A model generated the notes under the pieces. It was not told the origin of the DNA and made no database searches. It worked only from the letters and a program-made list of their open reading frames with translations. DNA of 64,000 nt from contig JAKLII010000007.1 in NCBI GenBank assembly GCA_022709695.1, positions 62,001-126,000 of the forward strand. Direction: 5' to 3'. The DNA is from Bacteroidota bacterium (GTDB lineage: Bacteria > Bacteroidota > Bacteroidia > Bacteroidales > SKPS01). Both the position numbers and the translations under genes were made by a program. This document shows positions 9,165-17,589 of the stretch, piece by piece (within the stretch, counting starts at the first letter, position 1; each line of letters opens with the position of its first letter).

Positions 9165-10445
9165 TCAGAGTTGGTTTTGTTTTGCTTTTTCATCCAGATG
9201 GATCGAATAACTTTTCAGAAAGGCTTCCAGCATCAGTTCTCCCTTGATCTGATAACCGGGCACCGTGAAATGAACCCTGTCGCGTTGCATGAGTCCATTG
9301 ATATACCATGAAGGAACAGAATTATGACCTCCCATAACCCTGAAAAAATTCCAGACCCCGCATTCGTACGATGATGCCAGCTGGTAGATCACTTCCTCCT
9401 GGAGCGAGGTGTTTTTATTGCTTCTTTTTTTCTTAATCAGGACATCATTGGGTACTGTAAGGAGGAGATCTGCCTCCGGGCAGGCATTGCGGATAATGGT
9501 TATCAGGCTGACATAGTTCCGTTTATAGATATCCGGATTGAAATCGCGGGTAAATCCGTCGTTTGTGCCCAGTGATATGATGATGAGATCAGGATTCAGG
9601 ATTGAGATCTGTTCCTGCAGGAGGTTACACCGGATGAAGGAGGGGAGGCTGGCTCCGTTTACCCCCAGTGAGCTGTAGGTGATGCCGGGTCCATCGAGCA
9701 GGAGTTCAATACCATAGAGTTCAAAAACCGAATTGGCGGAAGTGGATCTGGAAATCTCGAGCGTAAAGGTATCGACAGGGGTATTGAGGATAATTTCAGA
9801 ATAACCGGCATCGGGGAAATACCGGATGTCGTTGATCAGGTACGGGTCTTCCGTCAGGACGTTGAAGGAATATGCATTCAGCGCATCGAAGTGGTAGATT
9901 CTTATCCGGTTGTGGGCACCTTTCGGGATCCCTGAAAAGCTTCGGAACGATATGGTGGCAAGGCTGTCTGTGGTAGTAACAGCCTGTCCTGTAATGCCAA
10001 GATTGCAATTCCGGTTTCTCTCGGTGTTGCGGCATTTGTCCCAATGGCCGGTCCACGAAACCGAGAAATTCCTCGGGTTGTTCGAACCTGTCATTGCTGT
10101 AGGGAAAATGAGTCCGCGCCCTCCGAAAAGACCCGGCTGGAGATTCTGCAATCCGATTCTGACCACCTGAGGGTACACATCGGATTGAATATGCGATCCC
10201 CCCAAATGCAGGATATGAACCCTTCCTTGTCCGTACAGCAGCAAGGTATCCATTTTTCCGTAAAAATGGCTGAGTGGCGGCTTTTTACTTCCGGGGATGA
10301 AGATGTAGTTCGTGTCATTCTGAATGAACGGATACGACCGGTAACCCTGTGAAAACGCAGAGGGAACCACCAGGCAGAGTGTAACCATTGCCTGAAAGGT
10401 GAACCTTCTGAAAACACTGGATATCCGGTACATCCCCTGGAGCAC
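9165..10445 (-). CDS. Secreted SGNH/GDSL hydrolase-like protein, second copy
   Basis: A 426-residue periplasmic or outer-surface protein with a signal peptide (up to about residue 33, ending SAFSQ). SGNH blocks: ILHLGGSHIQ (Ser84; Gly replaces Asp of the usual GDS), SLGTNDG (block III Gly/Asn) and DRVHFTVPGY (block V Asp-x-x-His). The block I form differs from its upstream paralogue, which keeps GDSQ, yet the Ser, Asn, Asp and His remain. Its first codon follows the stop of the preceding SGNH gene by two bases, so translation is probably coupled. Likely role: O-acetyl transfer or esterase partner of the MBOAT protein. An alternative start is Met5. Confidence 0.85.
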   Translation of the reverse strand: MLQGMYRISSVFRRFTFQAMVTLCLVVPSAFSQGYRSYPFIQNDTNYIFIPGSKKPPLSHFYGKMDTLLLYGQGRVHILHLGGSHIQSDVYPQVVRIGLQNLQPGLFGGRGLIFPTAMTGSNNPRNFSVSWTGHWDKCRNTERNRNCNLGITGQAVTTTDSLATISFRSFSGIPKGAHNRIRIYHFDALNAYSFNVLTEDPYLINDIRYFPDAGYSEIILNTPVDTFTLEISRSTSANSVFELYGIELLLDGPGITYSSLGVNGASLPSFIRCNLLQEQISILNPDLIIISLGTNDGFTRDFNPDIYKRNYVSLITIIRNACPEADLLLTVPNDVLIKKKRSNKNTSLQEEVIYQLASSYECGVWNFFRVMGGHNSVPSWYINGLMQRDRVHFTVPGYQIKGELMLEAFLKSYSIHLDEKAKQNQL

Positions 10446-10447
10446 TT

Positions 10448-11878
10448 TTATTTGGCCGATTTTTTCCAGAGCTGGTATTCCCAGATCAGTGCGTTGTAGA
10501 ACATTTCGCCGATGAGCCTTGAACCACGGGGCGAGAAATGGGTATAGTCGGGGGCTGCAAGCGGCGGAGATGCTGCCACCCAGGATGGCATTGAATTTTT
10601 ACCCCCCATGGCTTCATACATATCCCAATAAGCACCACCTGCCTTGAAGGTGGCTTCCTTCAGGGCGTCTCTCACTTTCTCAAGCATCGGATAGGTAACG
10701 TAATATTCCTTGTCCTTGTAAGACATATCGGAGGGTCCGATCACGATTACGCAGGCAGTAGGCCTTACTTTTTTCAGAAGCATAATCTGGCTGTAAAACC
10801 AGTTGCCGTAAGCCACACATTCCTGTTCCGTTTTGATGTATGGCATTACGTTACCGCCAAACTGCAGTATGAACAATTCCACATTAAGGGCAGTATACAT
10901 CTGCTGCAATTGCGCTGTGTTGAGACGGGTAAAAACAGTGCCTGAACTTCCCCGCATGGGTATGTTATCGACCATAATACCGCTGCCACCGGAAAGGTCA
11001 ACGGCGTATATGTCAGGGCTATCATGCCCTGAAAACTGGATGGTGATTTCACTGCCCGAGGTACTGCATCCGATCACACGCAATGCACTATGCAGGGAAT
11101 CGGTCCTGATATTGCCATTTTTATTGGAAAACTCCACACTCACCGGAGCTTTGGCATTGCCGGCAAAGAGCTTCACCTGGCTAAAAGGGTATGCAGTAGC
11201 CGAGAAAGTGACGGAAGCTTTATGCAGGATAGAGTCGGTGACTACCGAATCACGCAGTACCGGCCTGAACCTGGAGAAGCTTGCCATGGCACCGTACCTC
11301 GCATTTTTTGCAGAAGCGGGATTCCCAAACAGGGTGTATCGCTGCCAGTTGCCGGTCAGTGTTCGCTTTACCGCCTGAGAGTTGTACAGCTCCACTACCG
11401 GTACAATGCCGGGGCCTGACCCGCCGAACTGGGACTGGAATTTTCTTCTGAGGTAATGTGTGATTCGGTCACCTTCGATCTGGGAATCCCCGTAATGGAG
11501 GATCCGGATTTGTTTTCGTGAGGTTCCGAGCGAATCGAGCATCCTGAAGAAGGGATACAGGACATTTCGTTTTCCTTCATGAAATTCAAGGTGCCGGGTA
11601 TTTAATTCTTCAAGGTTTGTTAAAGGCATCAATCCACCGGCAGGAGGAACATCTGCTTCCGGAGAGTCTTCAGTGGCCAGGTGCAGGGTGTCGGCTACCT
11701 CCTCCAGTGCTGAGATATCGGCATAGTCGACGCCCTCGGGTGTGAAGATCTCTTTCAGGGTTGGGAAATGGATGGTAGAAGATCCGATCTTCAATCCTTC
11801 GGCAGGAAAGATTGCTGCGATAATACCAAGAACCATAATGGTGATAAACACAAATACAACAACTGCACGGGGCTTCAT
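10448..11878 (-). CDS. Membrane-anchored SGNH/GDSL hydrolase-like protein, first copy
   Basis: A 476-residue protein from the ATG at 11878, which lies four bases after the stop of the LysM gene. It begins with a single transmembrane anchor (MKPRAVVVFVFITIMVLGII), then a low-complexity linker and a periplasmic SGNH domain: ILHYGDSQIEGD (catalytic Ser), FILQFGGNVM (Gly/Asn), VIGPSDMSY and DYTHFSPRG (Asp-x-x-His). A longer ORF from 11944 overlaps the LysM gene and is not favoured. It resembles the next gene and both probably arose by duplication. Context suggests transfer or removal of O-acetyl groups on a cell-wall or capsule glycan. Confidence 0.86.
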   Translation of the reverse strand: MKPRAVVVFVFITIMVLGIIAAIFPAEGLKIGSSTIHFPTLKEIFTPEGVDYADISALEEVADTLHLATEDSPEADVPPAGGLMPLTNLEELNTRHLEFHEGKRNVLYPFFRMLDSLGTSRKQIRILHYGDSQIEGDRITHYLRRKFQSQFGGSGPGIVPVVELYNSQAVKRTLTGNWQRYTLFGNPASAKNARYGAMASFSRFRPVLRDSVVTDSILHKASVTFSATAYPFSQVKLFAGNAKAPVSVEFSNKNGNIRTDSLHSALRVIGCSTSGSEITIQFSGHDSPDIYAVDLSGGSGIMVDNIPMRGSSGTVFTRLNTAQLQQMYTALNVELFILQFGGNVMPYIKTEQECVAYGNWFYSQIMLLKKVRPTACVIVIGPSDMSYKDKEYYVTYPMLEKVRDALKEATFKAGGAYWDMYEAMGGKNSMPSWVAASPPLAAPDYTHFSPRGSRLIGEMFYNALIWEYQLWKKSAK

Positions 11879-11882
11879 CACG

Positions 11883-13481
11883 TTATTTTTTTGGAATTTT
11901 AATTTTCTGACCAACCTGAAGACTTCGCGGATCTTTGATCCCATTCAGTTTCATAATGTCATCTGCAGATACTCCGGGATATTTGGAGGCAATACCGGAC
12001 AAGGTTTCGCCCCTGGCTACGGTGTGAATGGTATGGGAAGTGGCAGCGGATTTAGAGGGTTGCTGGGTAACTGCATTTCCTTTCTGTTTCTTGTCAGTGG
12101 ATTTGGAATCAATCCCTTTGTACCGGTCGGCTTTTGAGGCTGGGACGTAAATATCAAGTTTCTGCCCAACTTTGATCATATCGTTTCTGATATGGTTCCA
12201 GCTTCTGATATCACTGACCTTCACGTCGTACAATGCAGAGATATGACCGAGATTATCCCCCTCTCTGACTGTATATACAAGCTTGGTTTTATTCTGGGGA
12301 GTAGCTGGCTGGGAGGCTTTTTCAGTTTGGGTCTGCTCGGAGGTGCCGTTGCCGTTATCCGTCTTTTCTGAAGGGGTGTTGGATTGATTATCGGGTTGTA
12401 CCGGTGCTTCCGCAACGATATTGATTCGTCTGGAAGGGGGGAAATACACGGTATCGAGGTACTGGTAGATGGAATCCCCCATCAGGTTGAAGGGCACAAT
12501 TTTGTCAAGCGGCAACTTCACCCACAGGGTTTTGCTGACAACCGGAATGATGCTGCTTTTATATTCGGGGTTCATATCCTGCAACAGGGGAAGAGGGATA
12601 GACAAGGCATCGGCAATCTGTCCCAGATGGAGCCGTTTCTCAACGGGTTCTTTCTGCCTGAAATTAGGTATTTCGATGGGAACAGGCTTCAGGTTTGCCA
12701 GGTCGGGGTGGGTTGACAGGACATAGCAGGCTGTAAATGCAGGAAGAAATTCCCTGGTTTCAGCCGGCAGGAATGGGTAAATTTCTTCGTATTTTCTTGA
12801 ACCACCGGCTTTTCGAATGGCTTTGTTCACGCTTGCCGGCCCACTCGTATAGGCAGCAATGGTAAGCTCCCAGTCCAGGTATACGGCGTACAGGTCTTTC
12901 AGGTAGGCAACTGCTGCCTGGGTGGATTTCTCAGGATCCCTTCGTTCGTCCACATAGGAATCAATCTGAAGGTTATAAAGCTTGCCCGTGGTAAACATGA
13001 GTTGCCACAATCCACTGGCGCCCCATGGTGATACTGCTCGTGGATTGAGGGATGACAGGGCAAGGGGGAGATACATCAGGTCGGTGGGCATCCCTTCTTT
13101 TTTGAGGGTGCTTTCGAACATGGGAAGGTATGCCGGGGCCATGCCAAGCATCATCTCCACATCACGCCTTACTGTATCTGAGGTGTAGAAATCCAGAAGT
13201 TCCTGAACCCTGTCAGAATAATAGATACCTGTGTTTGCAGCGGCATTTTTCACCACTTTCATGGCCTGTCCAGAAGAGATCTTCCCCTGGGTTTGCCGGG
13301 AAGTTTGCGTCGCAATACCCTGTTTCACATACGCAAGTTCCCTGAGCCCCTGAAGCGAACGGGTAAAGGGCTCAAAGGCCGTATTATTCTGGGACACAAT
13401 ACCGGAAGGGTAAAATAGCTGAATTCCTGCAAACAGACAGAAAATCCATATTTTACGTGTTAGAATATTCATAACAGACAT
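11883..13481 (-). CDS. MltD-like LysM protein, probable inactive lytic transglycosylase
   Basis: A 532-residue secreted protein with a signal peptide, an SLT/MltD-like domain (about residues 85-260), and two C-terminal LysM modules (about 400-445 and 485-530: VYTVREGDNLGHIS and HTVARGETLSGIA). In active MltD enzymes the motif is LPLxES with the catalytic Glu; here it reads LPLALS, with Leu142 (codon 13056-13058, CTG) at that place. The later YNAGPG-type motif is also altered (YTSGPAS). It therefore probably binds peptidoglycan without cutting it. It precedes the two SGNH genes and MBOAT with 4-base spacing and may anchor that acetylation machinery to the wall. An alternative start is Met4 (13472). 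Confidence 0.88.
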   Translation of the reverse strand: MSVMNILTRKIWIFCLFAGIQLFYPSGIVSQNNTAFEPFTRSLQGLRELAYVKQGIATQTSRQTQGKISSGQAMKVVKNAAANTGIYYSDRVQELLDFYTSDTVRRDVEMMLGMAPAYLPMFESTLKKEGMPTDLMYLPLALSSLNPRAVSPWGASGLWQLMFTTGKLYNLQIDSYVDERRDPEKSTQAAVAYLKDLYAVYLDWELTIAAYTSGPASVNKAIRKAGGSRKYEEIYPFLPAETREFLPAFTACYVLSTHPDLANLKPVPIEIPNFRQKEPVEKRLHLGQIADALSIPLPLLQDMNPEYKSSIIPVVSKTLWVKLPLDKIVPFNLMGDSIYQYLDTVYFPPSRRINIVAEAPVQPDNQSNTPSEKTDNGNGTSEQTQTEKASQPATPQNKTKLVYTVREGDNLGHISALYDVKVSDIRSWNHIRNDMIKVGQKLDIYVPASKADRYKGIDSKSTDKKQKGNAVTQQPSKSAATSHTIHTVARGETLSGIASKYPGVSADDIMKLNGIKDPRSLQVGQKIKIPKK

Positions 13482-13533
13482 TATTTCAATATAATAGCAT
13501 TAGAATTAACAGAGGAATGCTGCACAGACGGGA

Positions 13534-15354
13534 TTACGGTTTAAGATTTCTTGAGACATCCACCCGGGTTTCAGTTTTGTTCCCGTCTTTATAGATCAGC
13601 TGGTAAACTACCTGTCCCTTGTTATCGTAATAGGTCCATTTGCCGTTACGCAGGGTGTTTTTATAGGACCCTTCGTATTTCTTCTGGCCGTTGGCATGGT
13701 ACTCAGTCACTTTTCCATCCGGTTTCCCATTGGTAAATTGCTGTTTGAGGTAAACCTTTCCAAACTGGTCATAGAATATCCATGATCCTGATTTCTGTCC
13801 ATCTTTATATTTGCCTTTTTCCAGCACATTTCCGGTTTCATACCAGGTAACGGCAAATCCTGTTTTAACGCCATTACTGTAGTTCTCTTCGGATTGCTTT
13901 CTGCCGGTCATATAGTAATGCACCGATTTACCTTCCTTAATACCTTTGCGGTATTGAACCAAATAGCGAGGTGTACCATCTGCATAAAATCCTTTCCAGG
14001 CCCCATCCATTTCGCCGTTTACATATCCGCCTTCATCCTTGATCTGGCCGTTTTCGAACCAGTTGATCCAGTATTCATAAGGTTTCCCGTCGCGGTATAG
14101 CCCTTCCTGAAGCTTCTTTCCGGATTCGTACCAGGTAATCCATAATCCATCACGGATACCTTCCTCAAAGTTCCCTTTCTTCCATTGCTCCCCTGTGGCA
14201 TACCAATAGATCCATTCCCCTTGCTGCAGCCCTTTGCTGAAGGCTCCCCTGCTGGCTTTTCCACCAGTTTCATGGTAGAATATCCAGATGCTGTCCTGCA
14301 GATCATCCAGCAGTTTCCCTTCCATTTCAGGCTTGCCGTTCGGATACCACCAGATAGCGTGACCATTCAGTTTTCCGGAAGCATAGGATCCTTCGAAAGC
14401 TTTCTGTCCGGAATCGAACCATCTGGTAACCGGACCTTCAGGGAGCCCCGATACATAGGTGACTTCTTCGCTTTTAACCCCGTTGGGATGCCATTGGAAT
14501 GCAATACCCTGCCTGAGGTCATCCGCATAGGTCACTTCTTCTTTCTTCTTCCCATCTGTATAATAGGACATCCAGACACCCTGTTTCAGCCCTTTTTCAA
14601 TCATCCCTTCTTCCTTCAGGGCGCCGTCGGGGTACCAGGTTTTGTTCCTGCCGTTTTCGATACAGATCTCACTCATTTTCACCCCGTCGTGGTACCAGCT
14701 TTCCCAAAGGCCGGTTTTCACCCCCTGGTCATAGGTTCCGCGGGTCTGCAGCTGCCCGTTAGGGTAGTACCTCTGCCAGATGCCGCTCTTTTCGCCGTTG
14801 GCAATGTATCCTGATTCTTCGATCTGGCCACTGCTGTACCAGGTTTTTGAGGTGCCGTTATCCACGTGGATTTCACTGATCAGCGCTCCTTTTTTCGACC
14901 AGGCTTTCCAGATGCCGGTTTTTACGCCATGGTTATACTCTCCTTCCACCATCGGCTGACCGTTATCGAACCAGGAAAAGTACCTGCCATGAAACCGGCC
15001 TTCTTCCATTTGCCCTTTCTCCATCAGTTTTCCATTCTGATGCCACACCTGGTAGGTCCCTTCGTCGTACGAAATTTCACTTTTTGCCGTCCCGTCGGGG
15101 TACCAAGCTTTCCAGGTGCCGGTTTTATTTCCGGCATCATCAAAGGTTCCTTCTTCCATCTTTTGACCGTTGTCGAAGAAAAACTCCCACTTTCCGGTCC
15201 GGATCTCTTCTGATCCTTTTTTAATGATGGTCCCGCGGCTGGAGACCTGGCCATTCGACCAACGGGTTTCTGATTTTTGCTGGGCGGTAGAGACACTGCA
15301 GTAGACCACCAGCATCAGAACGACTAGAGCAGTTCTGTACATAGGGAATAGCAT
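13534..15354 (-). CDS. Secreted MORN-like (YwqK-type) repeat protein
   Basis: A 606-residue protein with a signal peptide (to about residue 25, STAQQ) and then about 24 tandem 19-24-residue repeats of the MORN_2/YwqK type, consensus W-x-x-W-Y-x-N-G-x(5)-E-G-x-Y-x-x-G-x-x-x-G. Residues 78-281 form three 68-residue super-repeats. Nothing else is present, so it is a pure beta-repeat scaffold. Database labels such as toxin-antitoxin antitoxin for this family are not supported here; no toxin gene lies nearby. It is the first gene of the minus-strand envelope run (52 bases before the LysM gene). Function unknown; protein- or glycan-binding is likely. Confidence 0.85.
   Translation of the reverse strand: MLFPMYRTALVVLMLVVYCSVSTAQQKSETRWSNGQVSSRGTIIKKGSEEIRTGKWEFFFDNGQKMEEGTFDDAGNKTGTWKAWYPDGTAKSEISYDEGTYQVWHQNGKLMEKGQMEEGRFHGRYFSWFDNGQPMVEGEYNHGVKTGIWKAWSKKGALISEIHVDNGTSKTWYSSGQIEESGYIANGEKSGIWQRYYPNGQLQTRGTYDQGVKTGLWESWYHDGVKMSEICIENGRNKTWYPDGALKEEGMIEKGLKQGVWMSYYTDGKKKEEVTYADDLRQGIAFQWHPNGVKSEEVTYVSGLPEGPVTRWFDSGQKAFEGSYASGKLNGHAIWWYPNGKPEMEGKLLDDLQDSIWIFYHETGGKASRGAFSKGLQQGEWIYWYATGEQWKKGNFEEGIRDGLWITWYESGKKLQEGLYRDGKPYEYWINWFENGQIKDEGGYVNGEMDGAWKGFYADGTPRYLVQYRKGIKEGKSVHYYMTGRKQSEENYSNGVKTGFAVTWYETGNVLEKGKYKDGQKSGSWIFYDQFGKVYLKQQFTNGKPDGKVTEYHANGQKKYEGSYKNTLRNGKWTYYDNKGQVVYQLIYKDGNKTETRVDVSRNLKP
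14512..15123 (-). repeat. Three tandem 204-bp (68-residue) super-repeats in MORN-like gene
   Basis: Residues 78-145, 146-213 and 214-281 of the MORN-like protein are exactly 68 residues each and align without gaps: each starts TG-x-W, contains a SEI segment about 15 residues in, a shorter middle unit ending in a W-x-x-x-G core, and ends with a G-x-x-D/N or related loop. Each super-repeat contains three basic units, one of them shortened. The remaining repeats do not share this order. Confidence 0.75.
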
Positions 15355-15369
15355 TTTTCAGACGAAGGG

Positions 15370-15377
15370 CAAAGATA
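15370..15377 (-). promoter_or_regulatory. TAnnTTTG -7 box for MORN-like gene
   Basis: TATCTTTG on the minus strand, 15 bases before the ATG at 15354. It fits the Bacteroidota -7 consensus. It would drive the MORN-like gene and possibly the whole envelope run down to 7435. Confidence 0.5.
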
Positions 15378-15382
15378 CACCC

Positions 15383-16357
15383 TTAGCGGTTACGGTCGGT
15401 GGAGTATCGCACTAAATTTTGCAGTGCCGTGCCGTAAGGTGATGACGGAAAGCTGTCGATGATCTGAAGGGCCTCATCCCTGTATTCCTGCATTTTGCGG
15501 GTTGCATATTCAACACCCCCCAAGGAGGCTACCTGCTGGTAGAGTTTGGCGGCCCGTTCAGGATCTTTCCGGAAAAGGCGTATTGTATGCATCATTTGAT
15601 GCCGTTCCTGCCATGAACAGGTTCGCAGCGCATAAATAATCGGAAGGGTAAGTTTTTTCTCTTTCAGGTCTGTTCCGGTGGGTTTGCCCGAGGCAATTCC
15701 TTCTGAATAATCAAAAAGGTCATCTTTGATCTGAAAGGCGATGCCTGTTTTTTCGCCGAAATGATACATCCTGCGAATGGCGTCCTGATCTGCACCTGCA
15801 GCTTCTGCTCCCAGAGCGCAGCAGGCAGCAATGAGGGTTGCCGTTTTCTTCCGGATGATTTCAAAGTAGATCTCTTCTGTGATATTGAGCCTGCGGGTTT
15901 TCTCAATCTGAAGCAGTTCCCCTTCGCTCATTTCGCGGGTGGCATCCGAAACAATTTTAAGCTGCCGGAACGCATCATGATCAATTGCCAGCAGCAAGCC
16001 CCTCGAAAGGATATAATCCCCGATGAGTACGGCAATTTTGTTTCTCCATACCGCATTCAGCGAAAACAATCCACGACGTTGCCACGCTTCGTCCACCACA
16101 TCATCATGAATGAGGGTGGCGGTATGGAGCATCTCAATCAGGGCTGCTCCCCTGTGCGCCTTTTCGTCAATCTGACCATGAAGACCGGCTGAGAGAAGCA
16201 CAAAAAGGGGCCTAATCTGTTTCCCTTTTTTGCGCACCATATATTTTGCGATCGTATTCAGCAGCGGAACATTACCCTTTATCCCGGCTTTGAAAATTTC
16301 ATCATAGGCTTTCAGATGAGGAGCCACTAAAGCGGTGATAGCCGAAAGATCTTCCAT
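15383..16357 (-). CDS. Polyprenyl diphosphate synthase
   Basis: Trans-isoprenyl diphosphate synthase of 324 residues, elongating allylic diphosphates with IPP for menaquinone side chains. The first Asp-rich motif is LIHDDVVDEA (DDxxD) with the following RRG, and the second is FQIKDDLFDY (DDxxD). KGKQIRPLFVLLSAG near residue 45 is the IPP-binding region. It resembles IspB-type long-chain (octaprenyl or solanesyl) synthases; chain length cannot be fixed from sequence alone. It lies between the anti-sigma gene and the MORN-like gene, same strand. Confidence 0.93.
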   Translation of the reverse strand: MEDLSAITALVAPHLKAYDEIFKAGIKGNVPLLNTIAKYMVRKKGKQIRPLFVLLSAGLHGQIDEKAHRGAALIEMLHTATLIHDDVVDEAWQRRGLFSLNAVWRNKIAVLIGDYILSRGLLLAIDHDAFRQLKIVSDATREMSEGELLQIEKTRRLNITEEIYFEIIRKKTATLIAACCALGAEAAGADQDAIRRMYHFGEKTGIAFQIKDDLFDYSEGIASGKPTGTDLKEKKLTLPIIYALRTCSWQERHQMMHTIRLFRKDPERAAKLYQQVASLGGVEYATRKMQEYRDEALQIIDSFPSSPYGTALQNLVRYSTDRNR

Positions 16358-16430
16358 GATGTGCGATTTTCAGCCCAAACGTACAAATTATTTCCAAAGA
16401 AAATATGGGATAACCGATTCCGGAAATGAA

Positions 16431-17576
16431 CTATCTGAAAGGGAGGACGGCATCCAGAGTGCTTTCCTTCCACGCTTCCCAGCGCTGATAAAGATTCTGC
16501 CCGGTATTGTTGATGAATTCGTGTGCATGGGTCGCATCAGCAATCTGGGAGAGTGAGAGGTCGGCCAGCAATCCGGGTTTCTGGTTTCCACCTCCGGTAT
16601 AATAGCGGATCTGTTCTACCGGAAATGATACCACAGTCAGGCCGGGATGAGTGAGTGATGAGCCGGCAGGCAGGCTTGAAGCTAAAAGTCTGGATGCATC
16701 GGGGCCAGGAACCGGCATGCCGGGAGATCCGATGCTCCCGGGCAGAGGCCTGGGTGAAAATTTCCCGGGCAGGGGCTCTGTTGGTCGGATCATGGCAACC
16801 GACAGGCTTTCTGTTGCAATATGTTTGTCAGGGGATAATTCCCTGAGGCTGGAAGATCTCTGATGTGTTGCCTTTCCTGCTGCCTCCAACCTGTGAATGT
16901 TCAGCCGGGACGGATCGTCGGGGGTTGGGTCCATTTGCATCAGGGATGCCAGCGGGGAACCGGGGAAATACTCCCTTTTTCCCATATTATCAGGCATTTG
17001 AAGATAGATACCTATAAGCAGGGCAACAGAGGCGGCAATGCTGATACCTGTCAGCCAGACTCTTCTTTGGAACGGGATCATGGGTGCATCCTGTTTCAGT
17101 GCATCCTTGCCGGGGAACACCACTTTCGGATCAGGCGTAAGGTACGCCCGCCGGTATTGTGCGATCCGAAGGTTCATCTCCGGATTAAGGAGCAGGTGTT
17201 CCTTCATTTTGTCGTGTTCTTCCGGCGGAAGGTCCCCTTCGAGAAATGCAACCAACTGCTCTTCAAAGTATTCCGTATCAGATTCTTCGGGCCTGAAGTG
17301 CACCGTCTGATAAAGGGATTCTTTATCCGGAAAGCTGACGGCGGAATCCACAGGGGCAACACAGAGTGACAGAAGCCGGGCTTCTCCTGCATATCCGGGA
17401 TGATCGCTGAGGAAACGGTTCAGGGCTTCTTCCCCTGCCGGGCTCAGTTCACCTTCCATCCGGGCAACCACAAATTCGGTGAAGTTGCTTTCACTGATCG
17501 CCTTATCCTGCACCTGTTTCTTCAGATGGCTGAAGGAGGGTGTACTGTTTTGCGGATTATCAGGTATATTTTTCAT
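16431..17576 (-). CDS. Putative anti-sigma factor with duplicated N-terminal domain
   Basis: A 381-residue inner-membrane protein that starts 13 bases after the ECF sigma gene stops. The N-terminal half holds two copies of a 55-60-residue helical domain: FVVARMEGELSPAGEEALNR and LVAFLEGDLPPEEHDKMKEH, each ending in a FPxKxxL segment. There are no zinc-finger Cys/His ligands. One transmembrane helix follows at about residues 170-191 (LTGISIAASVALLIGIYLQM), then a Pro/Ser-rich periplasmic tail with no known domain. It very likely holds the sigma factor at the membrane and releases it on an envelope signal. The function is inferred from gene position and topology. Confidence 0.78.
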   Translation of the reverse strand: MKNIPDNPQNSTPSFSHLKKQVQDKAISESNFTEFVVARMEGELSPAGEEALNRFLSDHPGYAGEARLLSLCVAPVDSAVSFPDKESLYQTVHFRPEESDTEYFEEQLVAFLEGDLPPEEHDKMKEHLLLNPEMNLRIAQYRRAYLTPDPKVVFPGKDALKQDAPMIPFQRRVWLTGISIAASVALLIGIYLQMPDNMGKREYFPGSPLASLMQMDPTPDDPSRLNIHRLEAAGKATHQRSSSLRELSPDKHIATESLSVAMIRPTEPLPGKFSPRPLPGSIGSPGMPVPGPDASRLLASSLPAGSSLTHPGLTVVSFPVEQIRYYTGGGNQKPGLLADLSLSQIADATHAHEFINNTGQNLYQRWEAWKESTLDAVLPFR

Positions 17577-17589
17577 GACCTTTTTTCAG

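Noticed and set aside
14185-14814. 209-codon plus-strand frame with a repetitive Phe/Pro pattern
   Set aside because: The repeats mirror those of the MORN-like gene on the other strand; it is a shadow of that gene.
13534-15354. Antitoxin of a toxin-antitoxin system (a common label for YwqK-type repeat proteins)
   Set aside because: The protein has a signal peptide and about 24 repeats, and no toxin-like gene is adjacent; a secreted scaffold is better supported.
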